Positions 34,509 to 44,391 of a DNA stretch of 64,000 nucleotides are shown in pieces. The stretch is from Cyanobacteria bacterium SBLK (lineage in GTDB: Bacteria; Cyanobacteriota; Cyanobacteriia; Cyanobacteriales; Spirulinaceae): the NCBI GenBank assembly GCA_017746715.1, contig JAGHZQ010000024.1, positions 62,001 through 126,000 on the forward strand. The letters are read 5' to 3'. The translations under genes and the position numbers were made by a program. Numbering within the stretch: position 1 is the first letter of the stretch; the number at the start of each line of letters is the position of its first letter. Under the pieces are notes generated by a model that was given only the letters and a program-made list of their open reading frames with translations, made no database searches and had not been told where the DNA came from.

Positions 34509-37500
34509 ATGGCGATTTTACACGGGAGTTGGATTTTAAATACTGCCGAGAGCGGTTACTTTTTCCTCTGGGGAGAAACGTGGCGGACAAAACCCGAAGA
34601 CGAGTTGAGGGAAGGAGAGAAAATTCCTCACCATCCCTTTGCTATGACTCGCGACGAACTATTGTCCTGCCCGATCTCGCATCTATTATTCGAGCGCGAT
34701 CGCGCTGAAGAATTGGTTTGGCGGCAACAAATTATCGCACTGCCCAGTCGCGGAGAGGTACGAGAGAAAAGTGAGGATGAGGAAAAAACAGGAAGGCGAC
34801 GGAAGCGCCGAAGTTCCTCAACAACTCATTCTCCTCCCCCCGAAAAAGATTTTTTTCCCATTCTTTCGGGAGGTGAGGGAGAAATATCGGGACAAGATAT
34901 TACTTTGCAATGGTGGACGGTTGAGGGGATTGCTTTGACTGCCGGGGAAACGGTGCAGTTATTGCAAAGGCTGCCTTTAGGAGATCGCTCTGCCCGTCGG
35001 GGGGACTGGGGCGATTCCCTGCGATTCTGGTCGCAAGTATATCGGTGGAGTTTGGACTTGTTGGCACGAGGTAAATTTCTCCCGGGTTTATGGGAGAAGG
35101 AGCGAGGGTGGCAGAGTTGTTGGCAGCCCCTCCTCGATAGTGCCGTCGATCGCGATCGCCTCAATCAATTTGCCCGTCTCATGCCCGGAATGTGCCGTGT
35201 AGGGACGTTGCCGACAACGTCCCTACACGTTCCTCAATGGGAAGATGATTGGGTACAGCCCCAAGCACTTCTGTTGAGTTTTTTAGGTGAGATTGTGGGG
35301 GCGCAGTTACGCCAGTGGTTGGATATCCCTCTACCGCCGAGGGGAGATGCGATCGCTAAACCGTGGCTGCATTCTTTGGGACGATCTTCCCCCGCGATGT
35401 CCCTGTCTTCCGAGGGATTGAAACGCTTGCAGGGGGCAATCAAAAATTGGGAATCTCCCGTTCGCGATTATCTCGTGACTCCCGATACGGAATGTTTGGA
35501 AAACGAACAATTTCGCGTTTATTTTCACCTGAGTCCGCCGACAGAAGGAGAGATTGCTTGGGGACAACTGGACTGGAAATTAGAGTATGGATTGCGATCG
35601 GCGATCGATCCCGATTGCACTGTCAGTGCGGAAACGATTTGGCAAAATCCTGTCGATGTTTTGGTTCACCAAGAGCAGGCGATCGCCAATCCCCAAGAAA
35701 CATTACTGAAAGGGTTGGGCTTTGCAGCACGATTGTACGATCCGATCGAAGAGAGTTTAAATGAGGGCAAGCCAACTCGCTGTTTGTTAAATCCCATTGC
35801 CGTTTATGAATTCGTGCGAGCCAGTGCTTGGCAATTGCAAGATAGCGGTTTTAGTACGATTTTTCCCCCCGGATTGGGTTCGCGATCGCAAGAAAAGCGC
35901 TTGGGAATTAAAATTCAAGCCAAAGTCAAGCAAAAACGAGGGCAGCGTTTGGGTTTAAAAAGTCCTTTAGAGTATCAATTAGATTTAGCCGTTGGGGAAC
36001 AAAGTTTATCGGCTGAAGATTTCGAGCAACTTCTCGCCCAACGTTCTCCCTTAGTGGAGGTAAACGGAGAGTGGTTAGCATTACAACCCGCCGACGTACG
36101 AGCGGCACAAGCCATTTTATCTCCGACTAAAAAAGACGAATTAGCGCTCGCGGTTGAGGATGCTTTGCGTTTGAGTACGGGGGATATGAAAACGCTGGCA
36201 AAATTGCCTGTCATTCGTTTTGAAGCCTCGGGAATTCTCAAAGACTTAATTGCTAATTTAACAGAAAATCGTTCGCTGAAACCGCTAAAAACCCCCAAAG
36301 ATTTTCAAGGAGAATTGCGACCCTATCAGGCGCGGGGTGCGAGTTGGCTGGCATTATTAGAACAGTGGAGTTTGGGGGCTTGTTTGGCGGACGATATGGG
36401 ATTGGGGAAATGTGTTTCTGGCGATACAGTTATCGAAGTTAATGGTAAAGCAAAAATAGCTGCAGAAATTTGGGAAATTTACGCGGGAATTACGGAGTTT
36501 GATGGGGACGGATTGTGGACAAAACCCATGCAGAAGTTAGAGATTATTACATTAGATGAGGGAACGGGAGAATTTGTCAAGGCAAGGATTACAAGGCTTT
36601 ATCGTCAGAAAGTCCGGGAAAATCTGCGGCAAGTTATTCTCGATGAAGATACGAGTATTACCATTACTTACCGTCACAAACTTTTAACGCGTTTCGGTTG
36701 GAAAAATAACTTTGTCAAAGGAGAAGCGATCGCTATTCCTACACCAGATAGCAAAACCATTGAATATCGAGAAATCAAAGCGATCGAACCCGTTTTTTAT
36801 GATGGTTGGGTGTACGATTTTGAGGTTGAAAACCATCATAATTTTATTGGTAATGGCATTGTTTGTCACAATACCATTCAAGCGATCGCGTTCTTTTTAA
36901 ATCTGAAAGAACAAGGGGGATTAAATGCCCCGATTTTATTAGTTTGTCCCACTTCTGTTTTAAATAATTGGCAGCGAGAATTACAAAAATTTTCACCGAC
37001 ACTATTTCATTTTATTCATCACGGAGACAAGCGCAGAAAAGGAAAAGCCTTCGCCAAATTCGTGCAAAATAAACAGCTTGTTTTAACCAGTTATTCCCTC
37101 GTCTACCGGGATATCAAAACGTTAGAAGCAGTTGAATGGGAAGGGGTTGTTTTAGATGAAGCGCAAAACATTAAAAATCCTCAATCCAAGCAATCTCAAG
37201 CCGTGCGGAGTCTCGATGCGGGATTTCGCCTTGCTTTAACGGGGACTCCCGTAGAAAATCGCCTTTCAGAATTGTGGTCGATTTTAGACTTCCTCAACCC
37301 CGGATTTTTAGGGACGAAACAGTTCTTTCAGCGTCGCTTTGCCATCCCTATTGAAAAATACGGCGATCGCGATTCTCTCGGACAGTTGCGATCGCTGGTT
37401 CAACCCTTCATTTTGCGCCGTTTAAAAACCGATAAAGATATCGTGCAGGATTTACCGGAAAAACAAGAAATGAATGTTTTTTGTGGGCTGTCTGGCGAAC

Positions 37501-38225
37501 AAGCACAGCTTTATCAAACTTTGGTGAATGAGTCTTTAATAAAGATTGAAGAAGCAGAGGGCATTCAACGCCACGGTTTAATTTTAACCCTGTTAATGCA
37601 CCTCAAACAAGTTTGCAATCATCCCGCCCAATATTTGAAAGAGAAAACCTTGAAACGCGGCGATCGCTCTGGCAAATTGCTGCGCTTGCAAGAGATGTTA
37701 GAGGAGGTCGTTTCTGAGGGCGATCGGGCGCTTATTTTCACGCAATTTGCTGAATGGGGAAAACTCCTCAAACCCTATTTAGAGAAGAAATTAGAGACAG
37801 AAGTACCCTTTCTTTATGGGGCAACTCGTCGGGAAAAACGTCAGGAAATCATCGATCGCTTTCAAAACGATCCCGACGGACCGCAAATCTTTTTACTCTC
37901 TCTAAAAGCTGGGGGAACGGGATTAAATTTAACCCGTGCCAATCACGTTTTTCACATCGATCGCTGGTGGAATCCTGCCGTAGAAAATCAAGCCACCGAT
38001 CGCGCTTTTCGCATCGGTCAAAAACGCAACGTACAGGTGCATAAATTCGTCTGTACGGGAACATTAGAGGAACGCATCGACGAGATGATTAATAGTAAAA
38101 AACAATTGGCAGAACAAACTGTAGATGCAGGAGAACAATGGTTAACTCGCTTGGATACGGAACAACTGAGAAATCTCTTGCGTTTGGAAGGAGGAGTCGC
38201 GATCGATGAAATGGAGAAGGACTAG
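34509..38225 (+). CDS. SNF2-family DEAD/DEAH ATPase interrupted by a mini-intein
   Basis: The 1238-residue precursor should yield a spliced ATPase of 1084 residues. The N-terminal ~550 residues match the helicase-associated region of large bacterial SNF2 proteins. The SNF2 core starts at [18 protein letters not shown]; its P-loop reads LADDMGLGK, then the intein (635-788), then TIQAIAFFL. Further motifs: [12 protein letters not shown] (DEAQ box), [27 protein letters not shown] and [12 protein letters not shown]. Such proteins move along DNA and remodel protein-DNA complexes. ATP binding needs Lys and Thr to be joined, so the enzyme should be inactive until splicing. The ATG at 34509 begins [10 protein letters not shown]. 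Confidence 0.93.
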   Translation: MAILHGSWILNTAESGYFFLWGETWRTKPEDELREGEKIPHHPFAMTRDELLSCPISHLLFERDRAEELVWRQQIIALPSRGEVREKSEDEEKTGRRRKRRSSSTTHSPPPEKDFFPILSGGEGEISGQDITLQWWTVEGIALTAGETVQLLQRLPLGDRSARRGDWGDSLRFWSQVYRWSLDLLARGKFLPGLWEKERGWQSCWQPLLDSAVDRDRLNQFARLMPGMCRVGTLPTTSLHVPQWEDDWVQPQALLLSFLGEIVGAQLRQWLDIPLPPRGDAIAKPWLHSLGRSSPAMSLSSEGLKRLQGAIKNWESPVRDYLVTPDTECLENEQFRVYFHLSPPTEGEIAWGQLDWKLEYGLRSAIDPDCTVSAETIWQNPVDVLVHQEQAIANPQETLLKGLGFAARLYDPIEESLNEGKPTRCLLNPIAVYEFVRASAWQLQDSGFSTIFPPGLGSRSQEKRLGIKIQAKVKQKRGQRLGLKSPLEYQLDLAVGEQSLSAEDFEQLLAQRSPLVEVNGEWLALQPADVRAAQAILSPTKKDELALAVEDALRLSTGDMKTLAKLPVIRFEASGILKDLIANLTENRSLKPLKTPKDFQGELRPYQARGASWLALLEQWSLGACLADDMGLGKCVSGDTVIEVNGKAKIAAEIWEIYAGITEFDGDGLWTKPMQKLEIITLDEGTGEFVKARITRLYRQKVRENLRQVILDEDTSITITYRHKLLTRFGWKNNFVKGEAIAIPTPDSKTIEYREIKAIEPVFYDGWVYDFEVENHHNFIGNGIVCHNTIQAIAFFLNLKEQGGLNAPILLVCPTSVLNNWQRELQKFSPTLFHFIHHGDKRRKGKAFAKFVQNKQLVLTSYSLVYRDIKTLEAVEWEGVVLDEAQNIKNPQSKQSQAVRSLDAGFRLALTGTPVENRLSELWSILDFLNPGFLGTKQFFQRRFAIPIEKYGDRDSLGQLRSLVQPFILRRLKTDKDIVQDLPEKQEMNVFCGLSGEQAQLYQTLVNESLIKIEEAEGIQRHGLILTLLMHLKQVCNHPAQYLKEKTLKRGDRSGKLLRLQEMLEEVVSEGDRALIFTQFAEWGKLLKPYLEKKLETEVPFLYGATRREKRQEIIDRFQNDPDGPQIFLLSLKAGGTGLNLTRANHVFHIDRWWNPAVENQATDRAFRIGQKRNVQVHKFVCTGTLEERIDEMINSKKQLAEQTVDAGEQWLTRLDTEQLRNLLRLEGGVAIDEMEKD
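36411..36872 (+). other. Mini-intein (154 residues) in the SNF2 P-loop
   Basis: Block A: Cys1 in [10 protein letters not shown] right after GLGK. Block B: TYRHKLLT with the TxxH pattern. Block [17 protein letters not shown]. Block G: IVCHN with penultimate His and terminal Asn, followed by Thr as the +1 residue. At 154 residues it has no room for a LAGLIDADG homing endonuclease. Removing it restores [12 protein letters not shown], the normal Walker A. It should splice itself out in the classical class 1 way. Confidence 0.95.
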
Positions 38226-38374
38226 AATAACCGCGATCGCCGTCGATCTGCTCTTCCAGAAAGAAACCGACGAAGCCAAGCAAAAACAATTCGATAATTT
38301 TGTAACAAACTCTTAGTTTAGTTAGAAGATTTTGCGCTAATATCTCAAACAGAGAGTTTTGGAAATATATCGAT

Positions 38375-38719
38375 ATGAGACGACAACCCAAGCGAATACA
38401 TATGGCCGCCCTTGCCCCCTATGAAGATCGTTTGCTCGCCTGCCTTTCCTTTTTCCGGTTTAAGCGCAAGCATTCCGTACAAGCTCGACATTGCTTATCT
38501 ATGTACCTACGCCAAGGCGAACAACGCATCAAAAACGAAGTGGGTTTTTATGCGAGAAAACTCGATTTAAGTACTGATGAATTAATGGAGCTAATTTATG
38601 AGAACCCTGAAAAAGCAGAAACCATGCTTAAAGAAGTATTTGAAAGTGAGGAAAATCCTTTATTGATGGATGAAGAAGACAACCTCGATAATACCATCCC
38701 AACAAAAGATGCAGAGTAA
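38375..38719 (+). CDS. Small cytosolic protein of unknown function
   Basis: A 114-residue protein with a basic N-terminus (MRRQPKRIHMAALAPYEDRL), a helical middle (RQGEQRIKNEVGFYARKLDL) and a strongly acidic C-terminus (LLMDEEDNLDN). STDELMELIYENPEKAETML looks like a helical hairpin, perhaps DNA- or protein-binding, but I recognise no family. A second possible start lies at ATG 38402. It follows the SNF2 gene on the same strand after 150 bases. Confidence 0.6.
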   Translation: MRRQPKRIHMAALAPYEDRLLACLSFFRFKRKHSVQARHCLSMYLRQGEQRIKNEVGFYARKLDLSTDELMELIYENPEKAETMLKEVFESEENPLLMDEEDNLDNTIPTKDAE

Positions 38720-38806
38720 TACGAGAAAACCCTCTCGAAAATTCTGACTTGTCTATTATTTCCAAACCCTTAAACCTGAGGTTAAATTGATAAGTAATTT
38801 ATCTTT

Positions 38807-39102
38807 TTAGACTTCAAGCAAACGTTCTTTTTGTTCTGACTCTAATACCTCTGGAACGTAAACGCACTCGCAAAGATAGACGCTTAAATAACAAGGCTGA
38901 ACGACCCGATCGCTAGGAACATAAGAATTAATTGTAGCAATTCCCCAAGGTTGAGAGGTAACGGTTTTTCTTGGAGATTGTATTGAGGGAAAAGATAAAG
39001 GTCTAATCCTTGCTGTTTAAACTGCTCCTCCATCCTAAAACAGTTTTCTTCATTAACAGCACAATGCCATTCTCCTTCCTCATGAGTGGGTTTCCAATCC
39101 AT
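38807..39102 (-). pseudogene. Small cyanobacterial protein gene with a probable frameshift
   Basis: From ATG 39102 one frame gives MDWKPTHEEGEWHCAVNEEN up to about QQGLDLYLFPQ, then turns into an unlikely Leu-rich tail ending at 38884. From about 38990 a second frame on the same strand gives SPRKTVTSQPWGIATINSY, VVQPCYLSVYLCECVYVPEV and EQKERLLEV, stopping at 38807. The two halves look like one ~97-residue protein split by a small insertion or deletion within 38965-39005. It could be a real mutation or a sequencing error. Confidence 0.5.
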
Positions 39103-39275
39103 CCGATGTAGATAAAAATACAATATTGCCAATTTGAGCAGGAAATCAATCCGATCGTGGATTTATATTTGTTTCTACAAATAACCCAAAATCCGAGAAA
39201 CGCGATCGCAATTTTCCGGTTGGCTGGGTTAGAGTCAATGAAAATAGAACTACGATCTCCATTCTCATTATCTCC

Positions 39276-42200
39276 ATGTCTTCCCTCAACCGTCCGATCG
39301 CCAATCTTTTCGGGAAAGTCCCCCTACGCGTTCTCCTCGTGGTGCCTTTTGTAGTGCAAATTGCCGTCGCGGTGGGACTGACAGGCTATTTATCCTTTCG
39401 CAACGGACAGGAAGCCGTAGAGGACTTAGCAGGACAGTTGCAGGAAGAAATTACCGATCGCATTCGAGAACGTCTCAACACCTATCTCTACACCCCCCAT
39501 CTCATCAACCGCATTAGCGCCGATGACGTAAAATTAGGCAAATTGGATTTAAACGACCCGATCGCCCTCGAACGTCATTTTTGGCGGCAAATTCAGACTT
39601 TTCCCGATACTTCCTATATTTATATGGGTACGTCTCGAGGACTGCTTAGCGGTGCGGAATTCGTTCCGGGAAAACTTCCTAATGTGGCTTATTCTTCGAT
39701 CGAAACTCCCGATCGCAACTTTGAAACTTACGTCACCAATAACCGAGGCGATCGCGCCGAATTGCTGTCTGTTTTTCCAGATTACAATCTTTTAACTCGA
39801 CCGTGGTATAAGGCAGGAAAACAAGCGGGAAAACCGACTTGGGGTGATATTTACGTTTGGGTCGCACCTTACGAAAATTTGGCTTTACCGGCGTTAACTC
39901 CAGTGTATGGCGATCGCGGCGATCTCGAAGCAGTTTTTGCCGTGGATTTGTCTTTGTTGGCGATCGGGGACTTTTTACAAACTTTAGAAATTGGCAAAAC
40001 GGGAGAGACTTTTATTATCGAACGCGATGGTTTATTAGTGGCTTCCTCTACAAAAGATCTGCCATTTTTGCAAGAAAATGACGAACCCAAACGTATCAAA
40101 GCAACGGATAGCAGTAATCTTTTAATTAGTGCGACGGCTCGATATTTACGCAATCGCTTTGACGATTTCGATCGCATCGAAAAGACTCAACAACTGGCCT
40201 TTAAACTTGAAGGCAAAAGACAACTGTTACAAGTCACCCCTTATCAGGATGAATTTGGCTTAGATTGGTTGATTGTGGTTGCCGTCCCGGAAGTGGATTT
40301 TATGGCGCGAATTCATGCTAATACCCGCACGACTGCCCTTCTGTGTTTCATTGCTTTAATTATCGCGATTGCGGTGGGAATTCTCACCTCTCGCTGGATT
40401 TGCCAAGGGATTTTTAGCCTCAATGAAGCAGCCAAAAAATTATCGGCGGGAAATTGGGATCGAGCCGTTCCCGTGGAGCGATCGAATGAATTGGGAGAAT
40501 TGGCCCAATCCTTCAATACAATGGCGATTCAACTACAAGAATCCTTCCAAAAATTAGAATCGCAAAATGCAGAACTCCAACGCCTCGATCGCCTCAAAAA
40601 TGAATTCCTCGCCAATACTTCTCACGAATTGCGAACGCCTTTAAATGGGATGATCGGCATTACCGAATCCATGTTAGAAGGTGCAACGGGACGGCTCACC
40701 AATCTACAGCGAAAAAACTTAGTCATGGTGTCCCAAAGCGGGCATCGTTTAGCTAATTTAGTCAATGATATTCTCGATTTTTCGAAACTTCGCCATAATA
40801 ATATCGAACTCAAATTAAAATCCATTGGCATGCGAGAAATTGTTGAAGTGGTGTTGAACTTGCATCAAGTTGCGATCGCGTCCAAAGATCTAAAATTAGT
40901 GAATGCAATTCCTCCCAATTTACCCAATGTCAACGCTGATGAAAATCGGTTGCAACAAATTCTTCATAATTTAGTCGGGAATGCAATTAAATTTACGAAC
41001 TTTGGTAGAGTAGAAATCTCGGCAAAAATAAAGCAATTAAAAAAAGATTCTTCTCCACCTTCTTTTCTCGAAATTACCGTTGCCGATACGGGAATTGGCA
41101 TTCCAGAAGATAAAGTCGATCGCATTTTTGAATCTTTTGAACAAGCTGATGGTTCTACCGCTAGAGAATATGGAGGAACGGGTTTAGGCTTGACCATTAC
41201 CAAGCAGTTAATCGAACTACACGACGGTACAATTCGCGTAGAGTCAGTTATCAATCGCGGTTCAAAATTCATCTTTACTTTACCCGTCGCTAAAAAAACT
41301 CGTGAAGAAAATGATAGAGAATGGAAAGAGCGAGAAGCTCGAAGAACGACTTCTGTTTTACTCGAAGAAGATTTATCGTCAGCAGAACCCATCATTTCCA
41401 CTGAAGCAATACAGGAGCGACAATTTACCGTTTTAATTGTTGATGACGAACCCGTAAATCTACAAGTTTTAGTGAATTATTTGGCTTTTGAAAACTATGC
41501 GATCGTGCAAGCAAATAATGGTTGGGAAGCCTTAGATGCCATCGAAAATGGCTTGCAACCCGATCTCATTTTATTGGATGTAATGATGCCGCGCATGACA
41601 GGATATGAAGTCTGTCAAAAATTGCGGGAAAAATACTTACCTAACGAACTACCAATTTTAATGTTAACGGCAAAAAATCAAGTTTCCGATCTGGTAGAAG
41701 GGTTAAATTCTGGAGCTAATGATTATTTAACCAAACCGATTTCTAAATCCGAACTTCTCGCCAGAATCAAAACTCATTTACAACTTTCTTATATCAATCA
41801 GGCCTATAGTCGCTTTGTTCCCCGCCAATTCTTAGAATTCTTGAAAAAAGAAACGATTCTCGATGTTAATCTCGGAGATCAAATTCAACAAGACATGTCA
41901 GTTCTATTTGCCGATATTCGCAATTTTACGACCCTAAGTGAAAAACTAAGCCCTGAAGAAAATTTTAAATTTATTAATTCCTATTTGGCTTATATGGAGC
42001 CTTCGATTACGGAAAATAATGGTTTTATCGATAAATATATTGGTGATGAAATCATGGCCTTATTTGGCGGAACGGCAGACGATGCGTTAAAGGCTGGAAT
42101 CTCTATTCTCGATCGCCTCAATGATTATAATGCCGATCGCGATCGCAACGACCAAAATAAAATTAGAATTGGTATTGGTATCAATACGGGTTCGTTTATG

Positions 42201-42614
42201 TTGGGAATTGTTGGCGGATCGAATCGCATGGATGGCACTGCGATCGGCGATACGGTGAATCTCGCTTCTCGTTTGGAACAATTGACGAAAGAATATAGTA
42301 TTAATTTAGTCATTTCCCATCATACTTTAGCCGCTTTGAAAAATCCCATCGAGTACAATTTTCGCTTTATCGATAAATTGAAAGTGAAAGGAAAAGATCG
42401 CGAAGTTGCTATTTTTGAAGTCTTGGATGGAGACGATCCCAAAAGTCGAGAACTCAAAATTTCCACCTCTTCTCGTTTTGAAGAAGGGATTTTGTTCTAT
42501 TGGAAAAAATCTTATGCAGAAGCAGCACAACGCTTTGAAGAATGTTTAAAATTAAATGCAGGGGATTTAGTAGCTCGCTTGTATTTGCAACGCTGTTCTC
42601 GATATTTAAAATAG
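39276..42614 (+). CDS. Hybrid sensor: Cache, HAMP, histidine kinase, receiver and class III adenylate cyclase
   Basis: A 1112-residue membrane protein. A first helix (~18-40), a large extracellular double-Cache-like sensor (~45-340) and a second helix (~350-372) lead to HAMP (~375-430). Then come HisKA (NTSHELRTPLNGMIGITESML, His near 449), HATPase (DTGIGIPEDK, GTGLGLTITKQL), a receiver (VLIVDDEPVN, LILLDVMMPRM, Asp near 767), and a class III cyclase (MSVLFADIRNFTTLSEK, YIGDEIMALFGG, IGINTGSFMLGIVGG). The last ~45 residues look like a TPR helix pair. It should turn an outside signal into phosphorylation of its own receiver and so into cAMP, as in CyaC-like enzymes. Confidence 0.92.
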   Translation: MSSLNRPIANLFGKVPLRVLLVVPFVVQIAVAVGLTGYLSFRNGQEAVEDLAGQLQEEITDRIRERLNTYLYTPHLINRISADDVKLGKLDLNDPIALERHFWRQIQTFPDTSYIYMGTSRGLLSGAEFVPGKLPNVAYSSIETPDRNFETYVTNNRGDRAELLSVFPDYNLLTRPWYKAGKQAGKPTWGDIYVWVAPYENLALPALTPVYGDRGDLEAVFAVDLSLLAIGDFLQTLEIGKTGETFIIERDGLLVASSTKDLPFLQENDEPKRIKATDSSNLLISATARYLRNRFDDFDRIEKTQQLAFKLEGKRQLLQVTPYQDEFGLDWLIVVAVPEVDFMARIHANTRTTALLCFIALIIAIAVGILTSRWICQGIFSLNEAAKKLSAGNWDRAVPVERSNELGELAQSFNTMAIQLQESFQKLESQNAELQRLDRLKNEFLANTSHELRTPLNGMIGITESMLEGATGRLTNLQRKNLVMVSQSGHRLANLVNDILDFSKLRHNNIELKLKSIGMREIVEVVLNLHQVAIASKDLKLVNAIPPNLPNVNADENRLQQILHNLVGNAIKFTNFGRVEISAKIKQLKKDSSPPSFLEITVADTGIGIPEDKVDRIFESFEQADGSTAREYGGTGLGLTITKQLIELHDGTIRVESVINRGSKFIFTLPVAKKTREENDREWKEREARRTTSVLLEEDLSSAEPIISTEAIQERQFTVLIVDDEPVNLQVLVNYLAFENYAIVQANNGWEALDAIENGLQPDLILLDVMMPRMTGYEVCQKLREKYLPNELPILMLTAKNQVSDLVEGLNSGANDYLTKPISKSELLARIKTHLQLSYINQAYSRFVPRQFLEFLKKETILDVNLGDQIQQDMSVLFADIRNFTTLSEKLSPEENFKFINSYLAYMEPSITENNGFIDKYIGDEIMALFGGTADDALKAGISILDRLNDYNADRDRNDQNKIRIGIGINTGSFMLGIVGGSNRMDGTAIGDTVNLASRLEQLTKEYSINLVISHHTLAALKNPIEYNFRFIDKLKVKGKDREVAIFEVLDGDDPKSRELKISTSSRFEEGILFYWKKSYAEAAQRFEECLKLNAGDLVARLYLQRCSRYLK

Positions 42615-42735
42615 AGAAAAATTCGACTGAATGAATCTCTATTTGGCTTTTATTGGTTAATGCGATCGGGAATCTGTGAAAATATTTGAAGAGTATGTTA
42701 TAATAAAAGAATATATTTATGTAGGAGTAAAATTT

Positions 42736-43014
42736 ATGACCGAACAAGAAAATCCTAGAGGTTTATGGGAAACAACAGAATATGAGGATTTAAAAAATAT
42801 ATATTTTAATAGCTTCGGAGTTGGTCTAAGCGAAAGTGATATCGTGATAGTGCTCAAAAAAAATGGGATTAATGAAGCAGTTCTCAATGCTTCCTATATA
42901 ACCATTAAAGCATTTGCCCTGACTTTGTTAGAGGCAGTTAAGGATTTTGAAGAAACAACAGGAAATAAAATAATTTTAGCTGGAGAAACTAAAGAAAATG
43001 ATGAAGACAATTAG
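42736..43014 (+). CDS. Small protein, DUF3467-like, first gene of a three-gene module
   Basis: A 92-residue acidic protein: MTEQENPRGLWETTEYEDLK, then YFNSFGVGLSESDIVIVLKK and a helix LLEAVKDFEETTGNKI. The pattern (YxNxxxVxxSxxDxxxxL ... helix ending in xxExxxG) is reminiscent of DUF3467 proteins, but this is a weak resemblance. TAGGAG lies nine bases before the ATG at 42736. Its stop overlaps the start of the next gene by 17 bases, so the two are co-translated. The region 42640-43810 is AT-rich and almost without HIP1 words, unlike its flanks. Confidence 0.55.
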   Translation: MTEQENPRGLWETTEYEDLKNIYFNSFGVGLSESDIVIVLKKNGINEAVLNASYITIKAFALTLLEAVKDFEETTGNKIILAGETKENDEDN

Positions 43015-43624
43015 CAAGATAGAAACTTTTCAAACTTATCCTCAAGGATGGAGTTTTGGAGAAGGCAAAAAATTCAAAAATAAAATCATTAGAAAAGCAA
43101 TTGACTTAGTAAGATTTTCTTATAAAGTTGGATTTAGGGAAATGGATGCTTTTCCCGGATTGAATGGAGAAGTAATGGTTACACTTTACCTCGATCGCGA
43201 GTATTGGGAATTTACCATTGAATCAGAGGAAAGCGTAACTTTTGTTTATGAATATGATGATGAGATGATTCTTTGTAAAGAGAATTTATCCTTTAATAAT
43301 ATTCTGAGAAAAATCAAAAATATTGCAATCGATAAGTTTGTCGTACCTTCTTATAAGACTCTGCGATCGTTCAATAATCAATTATGCGGTTCATTAGAAT
43401 TCTCAACATCCAACATTATGACCCTAGAAAGCAAAGATTTACGAGTATGGCATTCAAACCTTCTACCAATGGAGGAATCTCTGTTTTTTATAAAGAATGT
43501 GTCTTGCAACAAGAACAAACAATCTGTTCGCATATTAGAAAATACTACCCACCTCCAACCAGTAGCGAACCAGCAATTTTCTGGGAATTTGAACAAGATA
43601 TACTCCCCGAAGAATGTGAATTAG
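42998..43624 (+). CDS. Unknown protein, second gene of the three-gene module
   Basis: 208 residues starting at ATG 42998 inside the end of the previous gene. The first ~130 residues look like a folded domain (AIDLVRFSYKVGFREMDAFP, GEVMVTLYLDREYWEFTIES, FVYEYDDEMILCKENLSF). The last ~80 residues are read over the start of the following gene in another frame and look less protein-like (NTTHLQPVANQQFSGN). No known motif. The tail may be short-lived baggage, or a genuine product of overlapping coding. Confidence 0.6.
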   Translation: MMKTISKIETFQTYPQGWSFGEGKKFKNKIIRKAIDLVRFSYKVGFREMDAFPGLNGEVMVTLYLDREYWEFTIESEESVTFVYEYDDEMILCKENLSFNNILRKIKNIAIDKFVVPSYKTLRSFNNQLCGSLEFSTSNIMTLESKDLRVWHSNLLPMEESLFFIKNVSCNKNKQSVRILENTTHLQPVANQQFSGNLNKIYSPKNVN

Positions 43625-43800
43625 AACAACAAACAAGTACGAGTGGAGATTTTTGTCATTATAATATTAATGGTTTGTCTGCCAAGAAAGCACGCAAACT
43701 TTTCCTCGATCGCCAAAAAGAATATAAACTCTCTGAATTTAAAATTTGCGAAGGTGAAGAAGCGAGAGAATTAATTTCAGAAGATTTGCCTAATTCATGA
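43384..43800 (+). CDS. Unknown protein, third gene of the three-gene module
   Basis: 138 residues: MRFIRILNIQHYDPRKQRFTS, FKPSTNGGISVFYKECVL, ICSHIRKYYPP, PAIFWEFEQDILP, GDFCHYNINGLSAKKARKLF. The Cys/His spacing (C..ICSHI and DFCHYNI) hints at metal binding or a nuclease-like active site, an inference only. It overlaps the previous gene by 241 bases in a different frame. No ribosome-binding site is obvious before ATG 43384, so translation probably depends on ribosomes from the gene above. Its conserved-looking composition suggests it is real. Confidence 0.6.
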   Translation: MRFIRILNIQHYDPRKQRFTSMAFKPSTNGGISVFYKECVLQQEQTICSHIRKYYPPPTSSEPAIFWEFEQDILPEECELEQQTSTSGDFCHYNINGLSAKKARKLFLDRQKEYKLSEFKICEGEEARELISEDLPNS

Positions 43801-43864
43801 ATAGTAACAACAAAAAACGATCGCATCTCGCGATCGCTTCCCATACAAAATTTATTAATCAATA

Positions 43865-44080
43865 CTAGCTTTCAATATTGATATAAGGTAAAAGTGCCAT
43901 ATATCTAGCACGTTTAATCGCTAAAGTCAAATCTCGTTGTTGTTTTGCGGTTAAATTGGTAATGCGACGGGGAAGAATTTTGCCGCGTTCGGTGATGAAT
44001 TTACGCAGGAGTTCGATATCTTTATAATCGATGGGTTCGCCCGGTTTGATGGGGGAAAGACGCTTGCGGTAATAAGCCAT
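43865..44080 (-). CDS. rpsR: 30S ribosomal protein S18
   Basis: A 71-residue small-subunit protein: [60 protein letters not shown] and LPYINIES. S18 sits on the platform of the 30S subunit with S6. It follows rpmG on the same strand after 70 bases, the usual cyanobacterial rpmG-rpsR order. Confidence 0.96.
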   Translation of the reverse strand: MAYYRKRLSPIKPGEPIDYKDIELLRKFITERGKILPRRITNLTAKQQRDLTLAIKRARYMALLPYINIES

Positions 44081-44150
44081 GTTTTCTCGGTAGTCCTAAA
44101 TTTTGAATGATGGGTAAGTCGAGTATTTCGGGGGTGAATTCTGCGATCGC

Positions 44151-44345
44151 TTATTTGATTTCCTTGTGGATGGTATGCTTGTTGCAGTGGGTGCAAAACT
44201 TCTTCAATTCTAACCGTCCGGTGGTATTGCGACGGTTTTTCATGGTCGTATAGCGAGAAACCCCTTTCGATCGCTTATTGGGGTTCGTGCGACATTCCGT
44301 ACACTCTAAAGTGATGATGAGTCTAGCGCCCTTTTTGCTTGCCAT
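44151..44345 (-). CDS. rpmG: 50S ribosomal protein L33
   Basis: A 64-residue protein: [20 protein letters not shown] and [15 protein letters not shown]. Two CxxC pairs are intact, so it is the zinc-binding form of L33. It is the first gene of the rpmG-rpsR pair, with the RDD protein gene upstream on the same strand. Confidence 0.96.
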   Translation of the reverse strand: MASKKGARLIITLECTECRTNPNKRSKGVSRYTTMKNRRNTTGRLELKKFCTHCNKHTIHKEIK

Positions 44346-44391
44346 AGTTCTTTCGTAATTCCATTCGGTGTCTAATTTTCAACGCAATTTC

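Noticed and set aside
34303..34590. N-terminal extension of PNPase
   Set aside because: No homology-like content; PNPases of cyanobacteria start at MQEFEKS, which has its own ATG and ribosome-binding site.
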